Shown in pieces: positions 7,627-13,585 of a stretch of 13,585 bases of DNA. The first letter of the stretch is position 1. Every line of letters begins with the position of its first letter. Made by a program: the position numbers and the translations under genes. Source of the stretch: Turbatrix aceti (Eukaryota > Nematoda > Chromadorea > Rhabditida > Panagrolaimidae). The stretch spans positions 1 to 13,585 of the forward strand of contig CAXAKE010000030.1 of NCBI GenBank assembly GCA_963969345.1, given 5' to 3'. Under the pieces are notes generated by a model. The model searched no databases and was not told where the DNA came from. It was given only the letters and a program-made list of their open reading frames with translations.

Positions 7627-8020
7627 TGATGTGTACCCGGTTCCTCTCTAAGGCTCCCTACTTAACTCCTCTAACAACAATACCAACAATCACAATATCA
7701 CAATACAACAATCAAATTTATTCAGCAAAATCACACAAATTACAACAAGCAACCGGGGGACTTGGCCCTAGACAGTGGTTGGTGAAACCCCGTGTCTTAG
7801 GCTCTTATATAAAAATGCTAATGGGGCGTTGCTTGCTTCCGGATACTGTGGCAGGGAGATAGACAAAGAGGGAGAACAAGGTGTTGATCGCGTCCGCGGG
7901 CGCAAGTCATTTGTCTAACGACTTGCTAGCTCGCGCGGCTGGCCCCTCGCGCCAAAGGTTGGAGCGCGGGTTGCAACACTTCTTTGTCTTCCTCTTTTGC
8001 CTTACGCCGCGGATACAACA
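7627..8020 (-). repeat. 5' LTR (right copy)
   Basis: 394-bp LTR, no difference seen from 31-424. It holds the element promoter: U3 is roughly 8020 to 7780, R and U5 the remainder. It sits about 650 bp upstream of the first receptor gene. Confidence 0.95.
7804..7811 (-). promoter_or_regulatory. LTR TATA box TATATAAG
   Basis: Sense-strand TATATAAG, about 215 nt inside the LTR; transcription would start near 7775-7780. The core TTATATAA is palindromic, and the plus strand reads TATATAAA at 7806-7813, so a plus-strand start toward the receptor genes is also conceivable. Confidence 0.6.
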
Positions 8021-8025
8021 CACTC
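8021..8025. repeat. Target-site duplication CACTC, right copy
   Basis: Partner of 26-30. Placing the LTR end at 8020 gives both a terminal CA and an exact 5-bp duplication. Confidence 0.9.
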
Positions 8026-8419
8026 CATACTACAAATTGCTTGGAGAAAATTATATTGCAACTTCCAATTGTGATAAGATCAAGGCCGAATTACTGTGGC
8101 TTACGATGCAATGTGCATATACGCAGATACTAGTTTTGCAGCGATGCGTGATGCCGTTTTCGGACCTAAAATAAACCTTGATGTCTTCTTTGAGTTCTGG
8201 TTGACCGGATGTAGTCACCATCCTCTTTAACATGATGTTTTTTTTAATTGCCGGTGGGGAGCAAGACGTCGTCTTACTGTTGGCTACAAGTCGTTACAAT
8301 TTCTGTCAAATTACTTTCTGAGCGTTAATAAAGAAGCTTACGCGTTCTATGAATCTACGTCAACAACAATATATATTTTTTTGAATGTTTTGGTGTCGGT
8401 AACTTTCGAGATACCGGTA

Positions 8420-8456
8420 GAGCAACTTTGTACCTTTTCAAAGAGCGGCAATTATT
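8420..8456 (+). repeat. Relic resembling a receptor 3' UTR
   Basis: The order TAGAGCAACTTTGTACCT, then CAAAGAGCGGCAATTA, parallels TAGCTCAATTTTGTACCT, then AAAGAACAGCGATTAA, at about 9859-9906 behind copy 1, and TTTGTACCT followed by AATTAAATCG behind copy 2. It suggests another receptor unit once ended here, upstream of copy 1. The match is short, so this is tentative. Confidence 0.45.
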
Positions 8457-8555
8457 GCCAAGCCAAATAACAATTTGTTTGTTTTGTTTTACGTTAATCG
8501 TTTGCGTGACACTGATATACAGTAAGCCAAAATTCAAAACAAGTAATACGGATGT

Positions 8556-8590
8556 GTGCCAACAGACGGAATAATGCTGTCTGTTGGCAC
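8556..8590. repeat. Inverted repeat, 12-bp arms
   Basis: GTGCCAACAGAC (8556-8567) and GTCTGTTGGCAC (8579-8590) are perfect complements around an 11-base loop. Only the right arm has counterparts upstream of the other copies (TGTCTGTAGGCACTT at 11404-11418; GTTGGCAC in 9983-9990). Function unknown. Confidence 0.7.
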
Positions 8591-8672
8591 TTTGTTTTTT
8601 TTCAAGCTTAAAAATACTTGTTGCGCGTCGTTGTATAGATCGTCCACAAACGACATTTATATAATGCTTTTG

Positions 8673-8676
8673 CAGG
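8673..8676 (+). promoter_or_regulatory. 3' splice site one base before the ATG of copy 1
   Basis: TTTTGCAG ends at 8675 and ATG starts at 8677. The same arrangement occurs in copy 2 (CTTTATAG, ends 10114, ATG 10116) and copy 3 (TTTTACAG, ends 11494, ATG 11496). In nematodes this fits a spliced-leader trans-splice acceptor; an undetected upstream exon is the alternative. Confidence 0.6.
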
Positions 8677-9756
8677 ATGCTGATTCACCCAATATACAAA
8701 GTTCTTCTGTACCTCTGTCCTCTGTACATTCTTCCTACGATGGCACTCGAGGTCATGCTCGTGTACACCTTCACCAACCCCGGCAAAAACAAAATCTTCT
8801 GCTATGGATTCTATCGTCTCGTTTGTTATGGATTGGTCATTGTACGTTTTTTATACAAAAAAAAGAAAACTATAGCACCTGATTTTTAGGATTTTTCAAT
8901 GTTTATCTTCGATTTGGCGACCAATCGGACTTGTATCATTCCAGAAGTCACGCTGCCTCTTTACTTTTTATTACACGACCACGTCCTGCTAACCGAAGTG
9001 GCATTCCTCGGGTATCAATACTGTCTCATCAGTCAGAATATCAATGTTCTGGTCATTTCGATCAACCGACTCTCTACGGTCGCTTTTCCGCTACAAGCCA
9101 AAAACTTTTGGGAGCAGTATACAACGCACATTCTGACGGTTCACTTTCTGCTGCCTTTTTTGCTGACTTGGCCGATATTCACTTGCTCTATTGCGTACAG
9201 TTTGTTGGAAAACACTAGAGGTCCGGTGCTTTTTCATTTCAATCAAAAAGATTGCGACTCCTTTGGCTGGCCTTTACCGAACGCGGAACATAACACGACG
9301 TACGTCATCTTCCTGTGCTTGGGAGGAAACTTAATCGTCAACACGATGACTGTCATCATGCTCTGGAAGCACGGCAGCGTCAAATCGAGAGAAGCTCGGA
9401 TTGAACGGCGACTCACGCTTTATACCATTTTGTTGAGCATCTGTCAAGCAGTATACGCAGTAATTACGTTTGCCATGCAACAAATGACGATTGTTCTGGA
9501 CGACACAGAGGAATACAGTTTTGCTGACCTTACATTGCCTGTACTGCCCCACTTGGTCGACGTGATGTCACTTACGTCCGCGTGGTTTCTGGTTGCCATG
9601 TCGAGTGCCGTCCGCAGACATATTCCCTTCTTCCGGAAATTTCAAAGCATTGTTTCCGTTTCGCATGGTCCGGTATCTCAAACACAGCCCGATCGCAGGA
9701 CATCCACTTGTGCCGGAAACCCCCGTACTCTTCAAATCTCAACTGTGGAATCTTAA
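8677..9756 (+). CDS. srv-like serpentine chemoreceptor, copy 1 (intact)
   Basis: Two exons, 8677-8841 and 8890-9756, with a 48-bp GT-AG intron (8842-8889); 343 residues, TAA at 9754-9756. Seven hydrophobic segments at about residues 8-31, 48-67, 90-113, 134-157, 193-214, 230-250 and 272-293. N114-R115-L-S-T-V-A-F-P-L after segment 3 and the following F-W match the NR...P...W signature of Srv and related Srg-superfamily receptors. One sequon, N190-T-T, lies in the second extracellular loop. The ATG is supported by the adjacent acceptor-like site and by equal first exons (55 codons) in all three copies. The long second exon has no further intron. Expected role: ligand-sensing receptor in the membrane of a chemosensory neuron; ligand unknown. 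Family assignment between srv, sru and srg is from pattern memory. Confidence 0.88.
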
Positions 9757-10115
9757 GCGAAAGCAGAGAACGGTTAGCAGTTTTTGTTCAAACCACGCCC
9801 TTCACCTCACAGTCGTTTCTTCATCGACTTTGTCCCCGTTCCCGTCGTTGTTGGTATTGTAGCTCAATTTTGTACCTGTTTATACTTTTAAAGAACAGCG
9901 ATTAAATTGTCTGTGTCTTACCAGTGCAAAGCTAAAAGTTCAGACAGATTATTATCCGAGTTGTAGCAACTGTTTTCACCTCGTTGGCACAAGTTGCTTT
10001 CCAGACAGTATAATTGGTATTTTGTTTCAGACTTAAAGACATTTGTTGCGCGTTATATATTAGCGGGTTTATCACCGGATGCTTGGAATCTTTTAAAAAA
10101 TAACGTCTTTATAGT
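9757..10115 (+). other. Spacer between receptor copies 1 and 2
   Basis: 359 bp without a gene. The first part is the 3' UTR of copy 1 ending near the ATTAAA at 9901-9906. The last roughly 100 bases resemble the upstream regions of copies 1 and 3: ACTTAAAGACATTTGTTGCG near 10030-10050 corresponds to GCTTAAAAATACTTGTTGCG upstream of copy 1. Confidence 0.65.
9901..9906 (+). terminator. Poly(A) signal ATTAAA of copy 1
   Basis: ATTAAA about 145 bases after the stop codon. An ATTAAA in matching context follows copy 2 at 11316-11321, after a shared TTTGTACCT, so the site is conserved between paralogs. Confidence 0.55.
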
Positions 10116-11202
10116 ATGCTGGTTCACCCAATCTACAAAGTTCTTCTGTACATCTGCCCTCTGTACATTCTTCCTACGATGGCACTCGAAGCCGTACTAG
10201 TGTACACCTTCACCAGGCCCGGCAAGAACAAAATCTTCTGTTACGGATTTTATCGTCTTGTTTGCTATGGATTGGTCATTGTACGTTTTGTTTTCAAAAA
10301 AAGCAACTGTCACTTTTGATTTTCAGGACTTTCTACAATTTATCTTTGACTTGGCAACGAATCGGACTTGTATCATTCCGGAAGTCACGCTTCCATTTTA
10401 CCTGTTTCATCGAGGCCATGTTCGGTTGACAGAAGTGGTTTTTGTCGGATAACAGTACTGTCTTATCAGTCAAAACATAAACATTCTGGTCATTTCTATT
10501 AACAGACTCTCTACGGTAGCATTCCCGCTGCAAGCCAAGGGATTTTGGGAGCGATACACAACTCATATTCTAACTGCCCTATTCGTGCTTCCTTTTCTTC
10601 TAACATGGCCGATATTCACTTGCTCCATTCAATACTCGTTGGTGGAAAACACTCGAGGCCCGGTGCTTTTTCATTTCAATCAGAATGCTTGCGACCCCTT
10701 CGGCTGGCCCATACCAACCGCGGAACAGTTCACGACGTACGTAATCTTCCTGTGCTTGGGAGGCAACTTGATTGTGAACACGATGACTGTCATCATGCTA
10801 TGGAAGCACGGCAGCGTCAAATCGAGAGAAGCTCGGATTGAACGGCGACTCACACTTTATACAATTTTGCTGAGCATCTGTCAAGCCGTATACGCAATAA
10901 TTACCTTTGCCATGCAGTGTATGACAATTGTGGTCGACGGCACAGAAGAGTACAGCTTCTTTGATCTTACAATGCCCGTACTACCCCACCTGGTTGACAT
11001 CATGTCACTCACATCCGCGTGGTTTTTGGTCGCCATGTCGAGTGCCGTCCGCAGACACATTCCCTTTTTCAAACGGTTTCAAAGTGTTGTGTCCGTGTCT
11101 CATGTCGCGGGGTCTCAGAAACGTACGACGCAAGCCGATCACAAGACATATACCTGTGTCGGGCCCTCTTCTGCCTTTCAAATCACAACTACGAGGCTTT
11201 GA
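10116..11202 (+). pseudogene. srv-like receptor copy 2, single premature stop
   Basis: Same structure as copy 1: exon 1 10116-10280, 46-bp intron 10281-10326 ending TTTTCAG, exon 2 10327-11202. The frame is open to the final stop except for TAA at 10450-10452, codon 97 at the start of membrane segment 3. Copy 1 has Tyr (TAT) and copy 3 has Cys (TGC) there. All splice signals, all later membrane segments and N-R-L-S-T-V-A-F-P-L are preserved, so the break looks recent. Full length would be 346 codons. Single-lesion chemoreceptor genes that differ between strains are common in nematodes; a sequencing or assembly error is the other explanation. Confidence 0.85.
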
Positions 11203-11495
11203 ACGGTTAACAACGCCATTTTCTTACATCAAAGTTGTTTCTTTGTCTTGGTCGCCGTCGTCGGGGGTATTCTTATTGTATTTCAGCTTTGTACCTACAT
11301 ATTTAAATATCACCAATTAAATCGCATTTGCCTTACCCATATTTTGTTGACGTGACACATAGATATAAAAATAATATTATTTAGTAGAAAATAAGAAAAA
11401 AGTTGTCTGTAGGCACTTGAATTACGAGCTTGAATGCATTTCTAACGCGTTATATTACGGGTGAAGCGCACAAATGTAAAAAACGTTTTTACAGG
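11203..11495 (+). other. Spacer between receptor copies 2 and 3
   Basis: 293 bp with the 3' UTR and ATTAAA (11316-11321) of copy 2, then an AT-rich run, then the upstream block of copy 3 with TGTCTGTAGGCACTT (11404-11418) and the acceptor-like TTTTACAG ending at 11494. No gene seen. Confidence 0.65.
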
Positions 11496-12134
11496 ATGCT
11501 GGTTCACCCAATCTACAAAGTTCTTCTGTACCTATGTCCTCTGTACATTCTTCCTACGATGGCACTCGAGGTCATCCTCGTGTACACCTTCACCAGACCC
11601 GGCAAGAACAAAATCTTTTGTTATGGATTCTATCGACTCGTTTGCTACGGATTGGTCATTGTACGTTTTTTTACCCCAAAAAAGACAACTTTAACTTTCG
11701 ATTTTGATTTTCAGGACTTTCTACAATTTATCTTTGACCTGGTGACAAACCGATTGTGTATCATTCCTGAAGTAACGCTACCTTTTTACATCTTTCATCG
11801 CGACCACGTCCTGCTGACAGAAGTTGTATTTTTTGGATGCCAGTATTGCCTTATTAGCCAGAACATGAACGTATTGATCATTTCTATCAACAGGCTCTCC
11901 ACCGTCGCCTTTCCACTTAAGACAAAAGGATTCTGGGAGCGATATACAACCCACATTCTAGCTGCCCTTTTTGTGCTGCCGTTTCTTTTGGCGTGGCCGG
12001 TATTCGCTTGCTCTATTGCGTACAACCTGGTGGAAAATACCCGAGGTCCAGAGCTTTTTCATTTCAATCAAAAAGATTGCGACTCCTTTGGCTGGCCTTT
12101 ACCGAACGCGGAACACAACACGACGTACGTCATC

Positions 12135-12140
12135 TTCCTG
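12135..12140. repeat. 6-bp direct repeat TTCCTG, left of foldback element
   Basis: TTCCTG occurs once at this place in copies 1 and 2 but on both sides of the insert here (again at 13125-13130), marking it as a target-site duplication. Confidence 0.85.
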
Positions 12141-12520
12141 CCACTGCATGCGCCTTTGCCTCAATGGACGAAAAAGAGCGCGCGCGCGCGTCGAATGAAT
12201 CGTGTTCAAAAAAAGGCCCTGAAGCCAGTAATAGAGTTTTTTGCTTACGGTCACTTGGGTAGGCTTAGGCATTTCCCAAAGATTGTTTTAAGCCATCGGC
12301 GGTCATTGTCGGATTTTTTTGTGCAATGTTACAGACATTGGAAGAACATGAAATTTCCTGAGACTGTAACTCACCAGAACATCTGTGAATTTTTGAAAAT
12401 CGAACGTAACTTTTTTCATTACGTCTATAAGAAGCAAATTACGTGAGATGTGCCGTAGCATTATAGTAGTATGCGAGATCGAACCCAAAATAGAATACGT
12501 GCTTCATAATGCGCACGCGC
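12141..12520 (+). repeat. Foldback element, left arm
   Basis: Inverted partner of 12749-13124. Inner border is the GCGCACGCGC block (12511-12520), separated from the 283-bp core by a short imperfect stretch. An (CG)n run lies at about 12178-12190. Confidence 0.85.
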
Positions 12521-12748
12521 CTATTGTCGTATATGAAAAAAACGTTCATTATTGCGTTCCTTCTGCTGGTACTTGCATATCAGAAAGCAAAATGAATATA
12601 AAAAATGAAAAAGAACCAAAGAAATCAGATGGATAAGAAAAGATACACTCTCTTAGATTCCGACTTTTGGCTAAAATTCATTCGCTGCAGGAACATCGAA
12701 TAGAGCTTTTTTTCTGCTTTTCTTCAAAATTCTCCCTTGTTGTTCACC
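12521..12748. other. Foldback element loop
   Basis: About 228 bp, AT-rich and purine-rich on the plus strand in its first half (runs such as AAAAAATGAAAAAG). Only a short chance frame; no recognisable protein or RNA feature. Confidence 0.6.
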
Positions 12749-13124
12749 GCGCGTGCGCATTTTTTATCATTTTGCGTTCGATCTCGCATACTACTATAAT
12801 GCTACGGCACATCTCACGTAATTTGCTTCTTATAGACGTAATGAAAAAAGTTACGTTCGATTTTCAAAAATTCACAGATGTTCTGGTGAGTTACAGTCTC
12901 AGGAAATTTCATGTTCTTCCAATGTCTGTAACATTGCACAAAAAAATCCGACAATGACCGCCGATGGCTTATAACAATCTCTGGGACATGCCTAAGCCTA
13001 CCCAAGTGACCGTAAGCAAAAAACTCTATTACTGGCTTCAGGGCCTTTTTTTGAACACGACACCTTCAAAAAAATGCACGCGCGCGCTCGATTGAGCAGA
13101 AATAAGGCGAAAGCGCATGCAGTG
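12749..13124 (-). repeat. Foldback element, right arm
   Basis: Inverted partner of the left arm, starting with GCGCGTGCGC (12749-12758) and ending GCATGCAGTG. Confidence 0.85.
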
Positions 13125-13130
13125 TTCCTG
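13125..13130. repeat. 6-bp direct repeat TTCCTG, right of foldback element
   Basis: Right partner of 12135-12140; receptor homology resumes here in the original frame. Confidence 0.85.
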
Positions 13131-13484
13131 TGCTTGGGAGGCAACTTAATCGTCAACACAATGACTGTCATCATGCTCTGGAAGCACGGCAGCGTCAAAT
13201 CGAGAGAAGCTCGGATTGAACGGCGACTCACGCTTTATACCATTTTGTTGAGCATCTGCCAAGCAGTATATGCAGCGATTACGTTCGCTTTGCAGTATAT
13301 GAAGATTGTGATCGACGAAACAGAAACGTACAGTTTCTTTGACCTCACAATGCCCGTACTACCGCATTTGGTCGACGTGATGTCACTCACGTCGGCGTGG
13401 TTCCTGGTCGCCATGTCGAGTGCCGTCCGCAGACACATTCCTTTCTTTAAGAAATTTCAAAGCGTTGTGTCTGTTTCGCATGTC

Positions 13485-13576
13485 GCGGGGTCTCAGAAAC
13501 AAACGACTTGAGCCGATTCCGGAACATCTACCTGTGTCAATCTACCTGTGCGGGGTCCCAGAAACAGACGAGCCAG
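13485..13576 (+). repeat. Short direct repeat at the 3' end of copy 3
   Basis: GCGGGGTCTCAGAAAC (13485-13500) recurs as GCGGGGTCCCAGAAAC (13550-13565), each followed by a version of ACGA...GAGCC. ATCTACCTGTG is also doubled within the interval. Copy 2 has the GCGGGGTCTCAGAAAC unit once. The window ends nine bases later, so the full extent is unseen. Confidence 0.65.
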
Positions 13577-13585
13577 GTGAATCAC

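Larger units (their letters stand above)
31..8020 (-). mobile_element. Complete Ty3/gypsy LTR retrotransposon with internal env-like module
   Basis: A 7990-bp element lying on the minus strand. In its own orientation it runs: 5' LTR (8020-7627), primer-binding site, about 100-nt leader, one 2282-codon gag-glycoprotein-pol ORF (7513-665), 227-bp 3' untranslated stretch (664-438), polypurine tract (437-425), 3' LTR (424-31). Both LTRs have TG...CA ends and the copy is flanked by CACTC. The pol order PR-RT-RNaseH-IN assigns it to Ty3/gypsy (Metaviridae). I found no mismatch between the LTRs and no stop or frameshift in the ORF, so insertion is recent and the copy may be autonomous. It is transcribed away from the receptor cluster to its right. 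The nematode gypsy element Cer1, which I recall as also having one long ORF, is the natural comparator. Confidence 0.95.
8026..8676. other. Intergenic region upstream of receptor copy 1
   Basis: 651 bp with no supportable gene; AT-rich, open frames short and mostly without ATG. It contains AATAAA motifs near 8169 and 8324, a stretch at about 8420-8456 that resembles the 3' untranslated regions of the receptor copies, a hairpin at 8556-8590, and from about 8579 to 8676 a block shared with the upstream regions of copies 2 and 3. The last part probably includes the promoter of copy 1. Confidence 0.6.
12141..13124. mobile_element. Foldback (long inverted repeat) DNA transposon, 984 bp
   Basis: Inserted in exon 2 of receptor copy 3. 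The ends are CACTGCATGCGC (left, after one extra C) and its complement at the right. Arms of about 380 bp (12141-12520 and 12749-13124) surround a loop of about 228 bp. A 283-bp arm core, 12202-12484 against 12776-13058, is collinear with only 3 mismatches. The outer 60-66 bp are more diverged and contain alternating CG runs. No transposase is visible, so it would be non-autonomous. A 6-bp duplication does not point clearly to a common superfamily; I leave it unassigned. Confidence 0.88.
11496..13511 (+). pseudogene. srv-like receptor copy 3, split by a transposon
   Basis: Exon 1 11496-11660, 54-bp intron 11661-11714 (length divisible by 3 and free of stops, so the unspliced frame also stays open), exon 2 from 11715. 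Homology runs to TTCCTG at 12135-12140 in membrane segment 5, stops at a 984-bp foldback element, and resumes at the duplicated TTCCTG at 13125 through segments 6-7 to TGA at 13509-13511. Reading into the element adds about 100 foreign residues and ends at 12444-12446, so the product would have only four membrane segments. Insert plus duplication is 990 bp, a multiple of 3, hence the two halves stay in the same frame. The tail is shorter than in copy 2: a CAA-to-TGA difference creates the stop. I see no good splice pair that would remove the element. Confidence 0.88.

Noticed and set aside
8556..8600. Hairpin followed by a T-run as an intrinsic terminator
   Set aside because: The hairpin and T-run look terminator-like, but this is eukaryotic nuclear DNA upstream of a promoter region, so that reading does not apply.
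11430..12446. A continuous 338-codon gene starting before copy 3 and ending in the foldback element
   Set aside because: It reads through a clear GT-AG intron that happens to lack stops, begins without a supported ATG, and ends in transposon sequence.
12667..12957. Protein-coding potential of the foldback arms (similar frames in both arms)
   Set aside because: The two frames are the same sequence seen through the inverted repeat; no transposase motif is present.
12141..13124. Foldback element removed as an intron so that copy 3 stays functional
   Set aside because: The ends give no GT near the left border in a good context and only a poor GCATGCAG acceptor at the right, unlike the TTTCAG sites used nearby.

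Overview
The window looks like nuclear DNA of a nematode, probably Caenorhabditis or a close relative. The evidence is a tandem cluster of srv-like serpentine chemoreceptor genes (a nematode-restricted Srg-superfamily type), very short GT-AG introns (46-54 bp) with TTTCAG-type acceptors, and a Ty3/gypsy element whose integrase resembles nematode and other invertebrate gypsy elements. Species cannot be fixed from the sequence alone.

Left part (26-8025): one complete LTR retrotransposon on the minus strand. It has two 394-bp LTRs (31-424 and 7627-8020) that I read as identical, TG...CA ends, a 5-bp target duplication CACTC, a 13-nt polypurine tract, a TGG-starting primer-binding site, a TATA box and an AATAAA. 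A single unbroken 2282-codon ORF (7513 to 665) covers everything between. Its domain order is unusual: coiled-coil and capsid Gag, CCHC zinc knuckle, SRDRNRR repeats, then a membrane glycoprotein-like module (signal-anchor, Cys-rich glycosylatable ectodomain, RIPR site, second membrane segment), then protease, reverse transcriptase, RNase H and integrase. Flanking charges predict that Gag and Pol both face the cytosol, with the ectodomain looped into the lumen. All catalytic residues checked are present and the LTRs match, so the copy looks young and possibly active.

Middle (8026-8676): 651 bp without a gene, holding the putative promoter region of the first receptor, a 12-bp-arm hairpin, and what looks like the leftover 3' end of another receptor unit.

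Right part (8677-13585): three receptor paralogs in head-to-tail order on the plus strand, each with a 165-bp first exon and one tiny intron at the same place. Copy 1 (8677-9756) is intact, 343 aa, seven membrane segments. Copy 2 (10116-11202) is open except for one in-frame TAA at codon 97. Copy 3 (11496-13511) is split in the fifth membrane segment by a 984-bp foldback DNA transposon with 6-bp direct repeats TTCCTG; its arms contain a 283-bp core differing at 3 positions. Copies 1 and 3 share a 216-bp stretch differing at 3 positions inside otherwise more diverged genes, which suggests gene conversion. Overall this is a chemoreceptor array being duplicated, homogenised and broken, with two recent mobile insertions.
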